Origin: Rugosibacter sp.
GTDB lineage: Bacteria > Pseudomonadota > Gammaproteobacteria > Burkholderiales > Rhodocyclaceae
DNA: 49,561 nucleotides
Direction of reading: 5' to 3'
NCBI GenBank assembly: GCA_004322535.1
Contig: SCUZ01000039.1
Span: 1 to 49,561 of the forward strand
The notes beneath the pieces are model-generated. The model was not told where the DNA came from. It saw nothing but the letters and a program-made list of their open reading frames with translations, and ran no database searches. The position numbers were made by a program, and so were the translations under genes. Of this stretch, positions 6,721-15,710 are shown in pieces; within the stretch, counting starts at the first letter, position 1; every line of letters starts with the position of its first letter.

Positions 6721-8451
6721 TCAAGTGGTGGTGGCAATGCTTTTTGCCACAGTACGATCAAGCGTGAATCCTTCATACCCATTAGCTTCTACATCCGCAC
6801 AGATCTTGCGGTAGGCCGGTGCACCACCGAGATAAAGCATGCAGACACGCGGCTTGCCGGGGATATTCGCACCCATGTACCATGAGTCCGTGCCCGGCAT
6901 CAGCGTTTGCTGGGATAGATCATAAGCGTGCGCTACCCACTGGGTTTCTGCTTCCAGCGTCGGCTCGATGGTGTCGAGATCGTGGTCACGCAAGTATCGA
7001 ATGGCGTCCGTTGCAAAGTCGACGTGATCTTCAATCGCCAGCGGCATGTTGTAGAGCACCGACGGGCTTTGTGGCCCGGTGATGAAGAACAGGTTCGGGA
7101 AGCCATGGCTGGCGATTCCGAGATAAGTGAGTGGTCCGTTTGCCCACTTGTCCTCGAGCTTTAGCCCATTCCGTCCAACGATACCCATCTGCAGCAGCGG
7201 ACCTGTTATGGCGTCGAACCCAATGGCCAGCACGATGGCATCTAATTCATATTCGCCAGAGGTGGTGCGGATACCTTGATTGGTGATCATCTCAATCGGT
7301 GTGCTTTTGATGTCAACCAGCGTCACATTATCTCGATTGTAGGTTTCATAATAGTTCGTCTCAAGCGGTGGGCGCTTGGTACCATAGGGGTAGTCTTTAG
7401 GCGTCAGCATATCAGCGACTTTGGGATCTTTTACGCGTTCGCGAATTTTGGCACGAACAAACTCGGCGGCTGTTTCGTTGGCTTCCTTGTTGAACAGGAG
7501 ATCCGCAAAGCTGTCGATGAATAGTCGAAAGCCGCCTTGCACGTAACGTTCGGCATAGACCCGCCGCCTTTCTTCCGCCGAGACCGCCAGTGCCGAGGGC
7601 AGTACCTGATCGTAAGGCACACCAAGGAAGGAGTTACGTGATTTGGTGCGAATTTCCGCGTAGTGATCCTTAGTTTGCCGAGTAGACTCGGTGTCCATCG
7701 GGGCATTGCCAATGGGCGTGGCATAGTTGGGCGTACGCTGAAACACGGTAAGGTGAGCTGCCTCCTTGGCAATTTCGGTAATCGCCTGAATGCCGCTCGC
7801 TCCTGCACCAATCACGCCGACCCGCTTACCGGTGAAATCGACACCCTCATGCGGCCAGTTGCCGGTGAGATAGACCTCGCCTTTGAAATTTTCAACGCCT
7901 TTAAATTCGGGCGCCTTTGCGACAGACAAGTTGCCCGTACCCGCAATGATGTATTTTCCGCGCGCGATGATGCCATCATTGGTGCCAACTTCCCAGAATT
8001 TGTTTTTTTCGTTCCACACGAGCGAGGTGATCCGCGTGTTGAACTGGATGTCTTTGCGCAGATCAAACCGGTCGGCGACGTGATTAAGATAGCGAAGAAT
8101 TTCTGGCTGGGCGGAGAAACGTTCACTCCACGTCCACTCCTGCTGCAGCTCGGCGGAGAAGGAGTACGAGTAGTGGATGCTCTCGATATCGCATCGTGCG
8201 CCCGGATAGCGGTTCCAGTACCAAGTGCCACCGACATCAGAAGCAACATCAAAGACGCGGGCAGAGAGTCCCATCTGGTCGCGCAAGCGGTGCAGCGCAT
8301 ACAGCCCAGCAAATCCCGCTCCGATAACAACAGCATCAAACACTTCTACCTGGCCTGAACTGGTATTCGGGATGCTTGCTTTTGAATTCAACGGGGAGTG
8401 CCTCTGCTCTGGACCTAGAGCCAATGCACTTTCATTTGCAATTTCCTTCAT
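6721..8451 (-). CDS. Baeyer-Villiger monooxygenase-like flavoprotein (PAMO/CHMO type) with altered fingerprint
   Basis: A 576-residue class B flavin monooxygenase. The FAD site GAGFAG (44-49), the GGTWYWNRYPGARCD motif and the NADPH site GAGASG (215-220) are intact, and R360 (GTKRPP) matches the active-site Arg of phenylacetone monooxygenase. The BVMO fingerprint FxGxxxHxxxWP reads FKGEVYLTGNWP, so the conserved His is Leu195; the codon is CTC, one base from CAC. That His matters for catalysis in characterised enzymes, so this protein may be slow, altered or inactive. The frame is otherwise open along its length. The esterase follows downstream; upstream is the gap holding an IS3 remnant. Confidence 0.9.
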   Translation of the reverse strand: MKEIANESALALGPEQRHSPLNSKASIPNTSSGQVEVFDAVVIGAGFAGLYALHRLRDQMGLSARVFDVASDVGGTWYWNRYPGARCDIESIHYSYSFSAELQQEWTWSERFSAQPEILRYLNHVADRFDLRKDIQFNTRITSLVWNEKNKFWEVGTNDGIIARGKYIIAGTGNLSVAKAPEFKGVENFKGEVYLTGNWPHEGVDFTGKRVGVIGAGASGIQAITEIAKEAAHLTVFQRTPNYATPIGNAPMDTESTRQTKDHYAEIRTKSRNSFLGVPYDQVLPSALAVSAEERRRVYAERYVQGGFRLFIDSFADLLFNKEANETAAEFVRAKIRERVKDPKVADMLTPKDYPYGTKRPPLETNYYETYNRDNVTLVDIKSTPIEMITNQGIRTTSGEYELDAIVLAIGFDAITGPLLQMGIVGRNGLKLEDKWANGPLTYLGIASHGFPNLFFITGPQSPSVLYNMPLAIEDHVDFATDAIRYLRDHDLDTIEPTLEAETQWVAHAYDLSQQTLMPGTDSWYMGANIPGKPRVCMLYLGGAPAYRKICADVEANGYEGFTLDRTVAKSIATTT

Positions 8452-8626
8452 AACCTCTATTTCTCCTCTATAGCGTCATGTGAATTTTTATAGTCTTTGA
8501 CAATGCGTGCCTCTGCAAAATGACGCTACTTACACAAGTTACCGTAGCGATCATGAGCTTTCCCCGATTTTTAACCTCCCAAGGGACAGCCTCCATGCTA
8601 TCAGTTTTTTCTTATGCTGAGCACTG

Positions 8627-8652
8627 ATCCAGTTCCGTGTGACTAACTGGAT
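8627..8652. repeat. Inverted repeat at the edge of an IS3 remnant
   Basis: Perfect 8-bp arms ATCCAGTT and AACTGGAT with a 10-nt spacer, spanning the stop codon of the transposase-like fragment. It could be a terminator stem without a T-run or part of a mobile-element boundary. The adjoining stretch 8452-8626, upstream of the BVMO, shows no convincing promoter or gene. Confidence 0.35.
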
Positions 8653-8852
8653 GACTTGTACCTTAGCGTTGAGTAATGGCGTTCCCAAGTGTAAAGCAGC
8701 TCGATGCAATCAAACAGATCAACCTTCGCCTCAGTACGCTTGGCACCATGGATGCCATACGCTTTTGCCCACATCATCCATAGCATGACACCAAAAGTCG
8801 GCGCTAGCACTACGCCGATGCGGTATCTTAGTGCGGCATTTTGCGTTGCCAC
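8643..8852 (-). pseudogene. IS3-family transposase remnant (C-terminal fragment)
   Basis: The last 35 or so residues (from about 8750 to 8643; TEAKVDLFDCIELLY then ST-LRYKS) resemble the C-terminal end of IS3-type OrfB transposases, which read like EAK-LF-YIE-FYN-RRHSTLGY-SP. The upstream part of the frame is not recognisable, the catalytic DDE core is absent, and no complete terminal repeats are evident. It is a relic marking an old insertion or rearrangement between the BVMO and the cytochrome gene. Bases 8853-8981 contain nothing I can identify. Confidence 0.55.
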
Positions 8853-8981
8853 GCATTGAACAATGTTCTACACAGGTGGCAACACTACATTAAATCCTCC
8901 TCAACTAGGAACGACTCGTCAATCGCAATCGACACACAATGCATACATATAGAGCACACAGCGACTTCAGCCTGCACCTAA

Positions 8982-9448
8982 TCAATTATCAACCGCACCG
9001 AGAAGAATCCAGCGGTGGATCAGAGCCAAATCCTTCTCCTCCAGCTTCAGAAGGACTCCGGCTGAAAACGGCATGCTTGCACCCATACCGCCTACCTTGA
9101 GATGAGTTCCCTCCAATTTATGAATGAGATAACTGTCATTGGGCTTGCCCGGCACGACCAACATGAGGGGACTTCCAGTACTTTTGATCGAGACCAAACT
9201 GCGAGGGGACAACCCCGGCTCTAGGGTCAGCCCTCCTTGCATGGCGCCGCTCATGTGGCAGTAGACGCAATTTGCATTAAAGATAGGTTGAATCGTCTTT
9301 TTGTAACTGGGAGCGGGAGCCTTATTACCTACTGCAGCCTCAACACCGCCTATAAAACCCAGGTAGCCCGTCACTACAAGTAATCCTGTCGTAATCCTGT
9401 CGCTACTTTTGTCGCATGGTTCTTCGCTCCATAAAACCATGCACCCAT
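8982..9448 (-). pseudogene. c-type cytochrome, frameshifted by an 11-bp tandem duplication
   Basis: The body carries one heme c site (CVYCH) followed by a domain resembling small Planctomycete-type or monoheme cytochromes, ending ALIHRWILLGAVDN. The intended start is the ATG at 9448, preceded by AGGGGG; it reads MGAWFYGAKNHATKVATG and would join a hydrophobic export segment (LLVVTGYLGFIGGVEA). That frame is broken by two copies of an 11-mer at 9380-9401; removing one copy restores a continuous 150-residue frame. The residual open frame from 9440 has a poor N-terminus. Probably once the electron acceptor for the neighbouring flavoprotein. Confidence 0.7.
9380..9401. repeat. 11-bp perfect tandem duplication disrupting the cytochrome frame
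   Basis: The unit GTAATCCTGTC occurs twice head to tail (9380-9390 and 9391-9401). As 11 is not a multiple of three, it shifts the cytochrome frame between its start and its signal peptide. Confidence 0.9.
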
Positions 9449-9452
9449 GATT

Positions 9453-9626
9453 TCAACCCCCTTTAGTCACCATGGGACAAGATTGCCCCTCCGCTCCGTC
9501 AGCGCATTTATCGAGGGACATTCCCATGCTTCGCATTAGCTTGGCAAAACTCCCCTGACCATCGAAACGCGCCGCGCTTGGTTTCCACTCTTCATGAAGT
9601 GCCTTTGACGGCTTCTTTGGCAGCAT
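9453..9626 (-). CDS. Possible 57-residue small protein between flavoprotein and cytochrome
   Basis: An ATG at 9626 directly follows a TGA of the flavoprotein frame, and the small frame ends at 9453, four bases before the cytochrome ATG and overlapping its ribosome site. This tight packing suggests translation. It is rich in Lys and has two Cys near the end (KCADGAEGQSCPMV). I do not recognise it. Against it, the true C-terminus of the flavoprotein may lie in another frame over the same bases (reading NAAKEAVKGTS, stop at 9592), which would make the first third of this frame accidental. Confidence 0.3.
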   Translation of the reverse strand: MLPKKPSKALHEEWKPSAARFDGQGSFAKLMRSMGMSLDKCADGAEGQSCPMVTKGG

Positions 9627-11361
9627 TCAGCAGACAACCCGTCCAAAGGCGAGCGCCGACCCAAGCGTGGCACCACCAGCCCAATAAGATTGCGCTGCCG
9701 GATGGGCACTGCAGTTCCCTGCAGCGTACAGTCCAGGAATAGGCTTATCCCAAGGATCCATCACCTGCGTCTTGTCATTGATGCGTGGTCCACCCTTGGT
9801 GTCTAGCGTGCCAGCACCGAGGATCAGCGCGTAATACGGCCCTTGACCGGAAATCGGGTGCATCGTCATGTTCGGAAATGGATTCTCCACCTTCCCATGT
9901 CCATATGCATGAAATGTAGCTTCAATTGGCGTCTTCCCGCGGTGGAAGTCACCATCTTTTCCCGCCTCGGCAAAATCATTGAAGCGTCCAACCGTTGCCT
10001 TCAGGTTGGCTGAAAAACTGGAATCAAGGCTAAAGCCACCCAGTTTCTCGGAAAGGGACTCAAGACGCTGCTGAATATTAGCCGCAAGCTCGGTGAAGTC
10101 GGCACCGGAAATAATGTGATCGGCATGAGCACCCTTAGCCGGAATACCCATGACACCTGGATAAAGATCAGCATACTGCTGATCGTAAACCATGAACAGC
10201 ACCAGATTCTTGTACTCGGCACGCACCGGATCCCATTCGAAATGGACCTGTGTGCGTTCGTTGTACACCATTTTTTTCGTTTACGATGCGCTGACCATAA
10301 CGATTGACCTGAATCACGCTATTGCCGGGGGTAGTCCAGATTCCGGTTGGCGTGCTTCGGCTTTTAAGTGCCATCTCGACTATCTGCTGTGCCCACCACG
10401 CTTGATTCATATTCCCCAATGCAGCGCCGGCAGCCTGACCAATATTGACGAAATCGCCGGTGCTGCCCGGGGCGGCACAACCGCCAAAGATGGGACCACG
10501 CAGAAAATTATTACAGAGAGAAACATTGTGCGTAAAACCGCCGGAGCCAACAACCACTGATCTCCGGGCACGAACACGAAGAGTTTTATGATTGATGGTG
10601 TCATTGACTTCGACCCCGATTATTTCTTCTTTGCTGTTCTTGATCAAACGCTGCACGGCGTGGTTAGTGAATGACTTGATCTTGTCGCGATCGAACGCAG
10701 CCCGTAATTGTCGGACCAGTTCCGCGCCATTGCCCGCATTGGATTAGCATGATAAACCCGTTCTGGAAATCCTGTGACATCGCATACCAGAACGCATCCA
10801 CGTGGTCCACGTAGCCTTTTGTTTTCAGGAAGCAGCGCATAGTAATCCGGGAAATAATCACCATCCGGAGCAAGCAGCTGCACAACCTTTAGTGTACCCA
10901 TCTCCACCAACTCCTTGATTGCATCCGAGGCATTGTCGTGGAATGCAGCAATAATGTTGTATTCGTTTGCCCCTATGCCAAACCGTGAATCCTTGGCATT
11001 ATACAAATGGGGATAAGACAGACGCACCATGTAGCGAATCGCGTCGTCACGCGGATCCGCGAGTTGGTGTTGTTGAAGCACCGGGTTGTTCGGTATCCAG
11101 AAAGCCCCGTCGGATTTCGCTTCGTACCACCAAAAATCGGCAGCTTCTCCAGCATGATCACCGACCCCCGTGCTTGCTGGCAAATAGTGCCGCCGAACTT
11201 CAGCCGCCTCCACTACCAACTACCACGACATCCGCCTCCATGTCCCAGTGTTTTACAGTTTTCGCTTGTGCTTCAACAACAGTGAGCGGAGCTACCCCAG
11301 CGGCAACAGCAGCAGCCCCTTTAATAAAATGGCGATGCTCCTCTTGTTTTCGATTCGTCAT
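9592..11361 (-). pseudogene. Exported FAD-dependent flavoprotein (fumarate reductase/3-ketosteroid dehydrogenase-like), multiply frameshifted
   Basis: Start at 11361 has AAGGAG upstream. The N-terminus looks like a worn Tat signal (HRHFIKG plus a hydrophobic Ala/Val stretch), followed by the FAD site VVVGSGGG. Recognisable pieces then fall in different frames: IMLEKLPIFGGT, GAFWIPNNP, VVGSGGF, and the C-terminal GLYAAGNCSAHPAAQSYWAGGATLGSA. Breaks are visible at about 11200-11120 (a stop and at least two shifts), near 10740, at a seven-T run 10271-10277 and probably near 9635. The protein was probably a periplasmic dehydrogenase of a FAD_binding_2 type acting with the adjacent cytochrome. As written it cannot make a full product. 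Confidence 0.82.
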
Positions 11362-11391
11362 TTCTAACTCCTTCTGGATTTGGCTTTGAAC

Positions 11392-11436
11392 CAAAAAAAA
11401 ACCCAGACAGTCTGCGCAGGTGCAGACTGTCTGGGT
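11392..11436 (-). terminator. Strong rho-independent terminator after DUF1329 copy 2
   Basis: A perfect 15-bp stem (11401-11415 with 11422-11436) and a 6-nt loop, followed on the minus strand by an uninterrupted run of T. It ends the DUF1302-DUF1329 unit, so the downstream flavoprotein and BVMO genes would need another promoter or readthrough. Confidence 0.9.
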
Positions 11437-11456
11437 AGCTTAAACGAACAACTTAT

Positions 11457-12764
11457 TTATTGGCGCGAGCGGATATACTCAATCGTATAGACGTTAGGCG
11501 GAATCGGGTCCAGCGTAATACGGAAGTTCAGGGTCGTACATTGATTCGCTTGCGCGTCAATCATACTGGAAGCATCCCATGTCCAGATCCCTTTCTTCGC
11601 TGGCTCTGGCAACTGGCCAGAGGGATGGCCAATACCTAGCATCCAGAGCTTCCAGAATTCGCCCTTGCGGTCATAAACCTCGCTGATGGTACCGTGGAAA
11701 GATTCGGCATCGAAGTACAGCGTCCGGTGTCCCACTGGATGATCAGTACGCTTGGGCGTCATGTCGACGATGTAGACTTTGCGCAGACTCCAAGGCACCT
11801 GGTGCCAGCAGTTGCCTTTGCCACCAAAAGCAGTGAAACGCCAGTCAGGGGTCTTGTACTCCTCACGCAACTTGCCATCGTTGTGTGAATAGTACGGCAA
11901 CAGAATATTCTTGGTGCCGACAAACTTCCAGTTGAAGTCGTTCACTTTGCCGTTAAAGCCGCGGAACTCTTCGATCATGACGTTGGAACCTAAAAACGGA
12001 TCCGTCGTAGCCGCAGTAGACAAGCGGCGCGCACGGCGCTGAAATCCTAGATAAAGCTGGCCGTCGTCATCCCTGGAGCTATCTACACGGCGCTTGAACA
12101 ATACCGCCGTATCTTTTAAATCCTGTGGCGATTTGACTACAAGATTGATCTCATTGTAGAACTCATCCGACCCGGGCAAGTTCTCCGGTCCATTGATGGT
12201 TCTGTGCCCCATGTTGGACACAGCGCCCGGATCAAAGGTGACGGTACGGTTGATTTTTCCGGTGTTGCCATCGCGATATTCCCAAACAAACGGGGAGAGA
12301 GAAATGTCATCCGGCACTTCGAGGCCATAGCGATTGTTCCACACCAGTTTTTCAGCCGCATTCGGGTCACTTGCCGAAGGCTCGTACGGAAAGGGCAGAC
12401 CGCCTTCGTAGCCTTCGATCTTGCCCTGCCCAAATTGCACCTTCACCTTGGCAGCGCTCTTCTTGGATGCAGCAATATAGGCTGCCGGCGCCGTGGCAGT
12501 ACGCTGCTTGCCCACGGTAATCGAAGTATTGCCTGCCTTGATCTGATCATAAATACGGGGGGCCAGAACATCCTTGAACTGATCCGCATTACTCTTGTCA
12601 ATCACCACACCTTCTTTCACGCCTGGCGCCGTGGGGAAACCCTTGGCATAAGGGTGGAAAAAGGCATCAATTTCAGCATCAGTGGCCGCACAGGCAGTAC
12701 CCATAACGCCCATCATCAAGCTGGCGATGATGGGCGCAGTATGTCTTTTCATTTTGAGCATCAT
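11457..12764 (-). CDS. DUF1329 periplasmic protein, copy 2 (probable parent copy)
   Basis: A 435-residue protein with a signal peptide ending near ACA (residue 25) and a full DUF1329 domain. It is one residue shorter in the signal peptide than copy 1 and otherwise alignable without gaps over most of its length. AAAGGA precedes the ATG, which is 17 nt after the DUF1302 stop codon, the usual DUF1302-DUF1329 pairing. Such pairs accompany catabolism of hydrophobic compounds; a role in moving substrate across the envelope is inference from fold and context. Confidence 0.92.
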   Translation of the reverse strand: MMLKMKRHTAPIIASLMMGVMGTACAATDAEIDAFFHPYAKGFPTAPGVKEGVVIDKSNADQFKDVLAPRIYDQIKAGNTSITVGKQRTATAPAAYIAASKKSAAKVKVQFGQGKIEGYEGGLPFPYEPSASDPNAAEKLVWNNRYGLEVPDDISLSPFVWEYRDGNTGKINRTVTFDPGAVSNMGHRTINGPENLPGSDEFYNEINLVVKSPQDLKDTAVLFKRRVDSSRDDDGQLYLGFQRRARRLSTAATTDPFLGSNVMIEEFRGFNGKVNDFNWKFVGTKNILLPYYSHNDGKLREEYKTPDWRFTAFGGKGNCWHQVPWSLRKVYIVDMTPKRTDHPVGHRTLYFDAESFHGTISEVYDRKGEFWKLWMLGIGHPSGQLPEPAKKGIWTWDASSMIDAQANQCTTLNFRITLDPIPPNVYTIEYIRSRQ

Positions 12765-12781
12765 GGTTTCCTTTATAAAAA

Positions 12782-14881
12782 TCAGAACTGATACTGCATA
12801 TTGAAGAAGATTTCATCTTCTTTTACCGCCGTGCCAATCAGGCCAGCTTTAAAACGGCCAAGGGCTTCGAGACCGCCGATACCCGAATCAATTGGAAAGC
12901 CGGGAAGTTGTCCACTCGCAGACAAAGTACCCGTCAGGCCGCGACCATCAGTAAAGGCGTAGCGATCCATGTTGCCTGTCTGCCACTTGTAGTTGGCACC
13001 AACCTTGAACTTCAGCTTATCGGTGTAGAGGAAAGTGACATGGGGCTGAATGACGTTGGCACGAGCCTCAATATCACGTGCGAAGATCAATTGCGGATTC
13101 AAACGGTCTTGCATATATTGCGCACTGATCAGCAAAGTGAAGAGATGGTTATCCTTCCAACCTACCGTACCTGATTTGACATTTGAGCCTCCCAATGGAT
13201 AGCCAAAAGCACCGATATTAGCAACACTGGTTTCGTTAAAGCCCACGATATGCTGCCAGAAGAACTGGGCAGAAATCAGGGTTGTGCGCTCCGGGTTGAT
13301 CCAGTCAATCTGGGTCGCACGGTCAAGACCAATCACACTACGCCAAATTCTGTGTCTTGACGTTGCACTCGACTGTGAAGTGTCGGTTAATTCTTCACCA
13401 TGCGACATGGCACCTTCCAAACGAACTGTCGTGTTCAGAGGCTCAATATTGAAATCCATCGAGCCGCCCAACACACTAATACGTGGAAAGTACATATCAA
13501 ATGCTAAAGCAGACGGGCGAATAGTGCGCAAGGATGGCATTTGCGAACGACCAATTAACCCATTGACCGAGAATGCAATCGTGCCGTCTTTGCTTACACC
13601 CTCAAAACGCGAACCAATCTGCGTGTTCTTCAATGACCAGTTGGGTAATTCCACATTGCGAATACCAGCCTGATGCGAGGGGATTGTGACTGCTACGCCA
13701 GCAGGATTATAAGGACCACCCAAAAGTCCAACTGGCGCTAGATTACCAACCGTTGCACCGTAGTCCCAGGCGCTTTTCGCAGCGCGAAAGAAGCAGCCCG
13801 CATCAAGCACCGCATTTGGCGTGCCGCACTGACCCAGATTATTTGCACGGAACTGATCGAAGTTCCACACCACTTGCAAGTTACGCTCAGAGAGTGAATC
13901 ACTGCCGCCCATGCGGTAGTTGCCTTGCAGAATCCACATGGGGATGCGAATATCCTCAAACTCGTCATAAATACTGTTCCGCGAAAAATCCATCGGATTG
14001 ATCACGTCCAGCACACGGAACAAATCGCTGCGGCCCCATACTACCTGCTGCTTACCGACCTTGACATTGAATTGCTTGCCATCCGCCAGATCCCATGTTT
14101 TTTGGGCGTAGAACTCACGAATGAAGTCCATGCGACCATTGAACTCAGGTGCTTTGAGCCCATTGCTGGTGAGATTGCCATAGCCGCCGAAGTCAGCACA
14201 ACCACGCCGATCAACATCACATGGACGAACTGGCACGGGAAGATCAAGATTGCCAAACCCCGAGTTACCAAAATCTCTACCCGAGTAGGCTGTATTCCAG
14301 CGCTGACCCAAGTGCTGCAGACCCTGATTAGGATTACTTGCCAGATTAAAATCTTGTTGACCCGAAAATGCACCTGTTGGTGGGCCACCTAAAAAATTGA
14401 TTTGATCAATATTCGCTACGAAACCAATTCCCGGGCCAACAAAGCTACTACCGTAGGGAACCGAAGTCGGCGTTGCCCCAGGCACACCCATTCCAAAACT
14501 TAGACCTGACAGCTCTGTAACATTGATTGGACCACCGGCATTCTTGCCATACTCTTCATCATTGAGGTCATACACGCCATCGTACGTACCACGGAAGATG
14601 CCCTTAAAGGCCCAGCCATCACCTAAATCACGCTTGTGTTCAACCTTGAGGGTGTTACGGAATTTGGACAGACCAACGCGATTGCCTGTGGCATCCTTGC
14701 CACGCATGCGAGTGTCGTTTTCATAATAGATTTTAGTTTCACTGCTGCTTTGTGAAATGCTCGGCAGTTCATCTTCGGCATGTAGCACTGGACTGGCAAA
14801 ACCAGTCAGCAGCAATGGAACGAGGCTGGCACGCAGCCACCGGGTCACCAGTGCCGACTTTTCTAGTCGTTTCTGAGTCAT
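12782..14881 (-). CDS. DUF1302 outer-membrane beta-barrel protein
   Basis: A 699-residue protein with a long signal peptide (basic start, hydrophobic segment, cleavage near LHA at about 35), many alternating aromatic and polar strands, and a C-terminal MQYQF whose final Phe fits outer-membrane insertion. Sequence features such as FIREFYAQKTWDLADGKQFNVKVGKQQVVWG are typical of DUF1302 proteins. It probably forms an outer-membrane channel or receptor for the hydrophobic substrate, working with the DUF1329 protein encoded downstream. AGGAGGGG lies before the start. The 263-nt gap to the beta subunit suggests it may have its own promoter. Confidence 0.9.
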   Translation of the reverse strand: MTQKRLEKSALVTRWLRASLVPLLLTGFASPVLHAEDELPSISQSSSETKIYYENDTRMRGKDATGNRVGLSKFRNTLKVEHKRDLGDGWAFKGIFRGTYDGVYDLNDEEYGKNAGGPINVTELSGLSFGMGVPGATPTSVPYGSSFVGPGIGFVANIDQINFLGGPPTGAFSGQQDFNLASNPNQGLQHLGQRWNTAYSGRDFGNSGFGNLDLPVPVRPCDVDRRGCADFGGYGNLTSNGLKAPEFNGRMDFIREFYAQKTWDLADGKQFNVKVGKQQVVWGRSDLFRVLDVINPMDFSRNSIYDEFEDIRIPMWILQGNYRMGGSDSLSERNLQVVWNFDQFRANNLGQCGTPNAVLDAGCFFRAAKSAWDYGATVGNLAPVGLLGGPYNPAGVAVTIPSHQAGIRNVELPNWSLKNTQIGSRFEGVSKDGTIAFSVNGLIGRSQMPSLRTIRPSALAFDMYFPRISVLGGSMDFNIEPLNTTVRLEGAMSHGEELTDTSQSSATSRHRIWRSVIGLDRATQIDWINPERTTLISAQFFWQHIVGFNETSVANIGAFGYPLGGSNVKSGTVGWKDNHLFTLLISAQYMQDRLNPQLIFARDIEARANVIQPHVTFLYTDKLKFKVGANYKWQTGNMDRYAFTDGRGLTGTLSASGQLPGFPIDSGIGGLEALGRFKAGLIGTAVKEDEIFFNMQYQF

Positions 14882-15122
14882 TAACTTCCCCTCCTGAGGT
14901 TTAAAATTAGTTGCACCTAATGGCGCGCGAACCTAGCTACAACGGTATTGTTACTATGAATTGAATATCAAACCAGATCAACAACAAAGCAAAAACTTCA
15001 AGCTTTTCTTGCTTTTCTCCCACTTTCTTTTTTTAATACTTACTTCTGCATTGCTATGATGAATAAATCATCGCGTATTGAAAAATACATCAAAAAAGTC
15101 AGTAAAACAATTCTTTTAAGCT

Positions 15123-15142
15123 ATGTTGTTTATTTACAACAT
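15123..15142. repeat. AT-rich inverted repeat after the dioxygenase beta subunit
   Basis: Perfect 7-bp arms ATGTTGT and ACAACAT with a 6-nt loop, starting 2 nt after the beta-subunit stop. No T-run follows closely, so it is more likely an mRNA-stabilising or processing hairpin than a strong terminator. The remainder of 14882-15122 is AT-rich, with only weak promoter-like sequence. Confidence 0.4.
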
Positions 15143-15144
15143 CG

Positions 15145-15669
15145 TTACAACATGAAGTTAAGGTTTTTACCAGTAACAAACCGCTCATCAATATCACACA
15201 ACCGATGCAACAATCGCAGCTGGCCGTTGGCATCGCGACGCCAGATGTCTTTACGTGAGTAGCTATAGGTCATTTCTTCATAGATGCGGCGGTTGCGTAC
15301 AACCAGGCAGTTGGTAAACACGCGATACTCGCCTGGCTTTTCACCTTCATAGACTTCCATGTTGTTGATGAAGTGCCGCACAATTTCACGCGGATCAGCC
15401 GTCCATTGCATGGGGGATTCACTTTGTTTTACCCGCATCTCAAGGTAATAGTAGTTTTCGTTCAGGCTATAGGTGCTGTCTTTGCCGGTGTAGCGATTGT
15501 CCTTGCGAAAACGTAACTGACGATTGACAGCTTGATACAGAATGTCTTTATCAATCAGGGTGTCAATCCATTCGCGCAGGTTCTCTTCGCAAATCAACCG
15601 CGCTTCGCGATAAATTGTCTGCTCGATTTCATGGTAAATATCATGCGTTACGGATTTTAATGCGTCCAT
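15145..15669 (-). CDS. Ring-hydroxylating dioxygenase beta subunit
   Basis: A 174-residue NTF2-like small subunit. Features such as ENYYYLEMRVKQ, the FINN-EV segment, RVFTNCLVVRNRR and YSRKDIWRR match the beta subunits of naphthalene-type dioxygenases, which form the alpha3beta3 hexamer. AAGGAG precedes the ATG and the gene lies 41 nt downstream of its alpha subunit. It may also serve the second alpha subunit at the left edge, since no other beta subunit is visible. Confidence 0.92.
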   Translation of the reverse strand: MDALKSVTHDIYHEIEQTIYREARLICEENLREWIDTLIDKDILYQAVNRQLRFRKDNRYTGKDSTYSLNENYYYLEMRVKQSESPMQWTADPREIVRHFINNMEVYEGEKPGEYRVFTNCLVVRNRRIYEEMTYSYSRKDIWRRDANGQLRLLHRLCDIDERFVTGKNLNFML

Positions 15670-15710
15670 GTGAACTCCTTCTTTTTTTGGCGCTGAGTGA
15701 TTGATAAGAA

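Noticed and set aside
7663-8358. 231-codon plus-strand open frame opposite the BVMO
   Set aside because: Antisense shadow of a gene with clear cofactor motifs; no family features of its own.
10271-10277. All flavoprotein frameshifts as sequencing errors
   Set aside because: The T7 run could be one, but the other breaks and the in-frame stop are not in homopolymers, and the adjacent cytochrome is broken by an 11-bp duplication. Read data would still be needed to be sure.
12204-12791. 195-codon plus-strand open frame opposite DUF1329 copy 2
   Set aside because: Shadow frame; the DUF1329 signal peptide and domain are continuous on the minus strand. The similar opposite-strand frames in copy 1 reflect the duplication, not coding.
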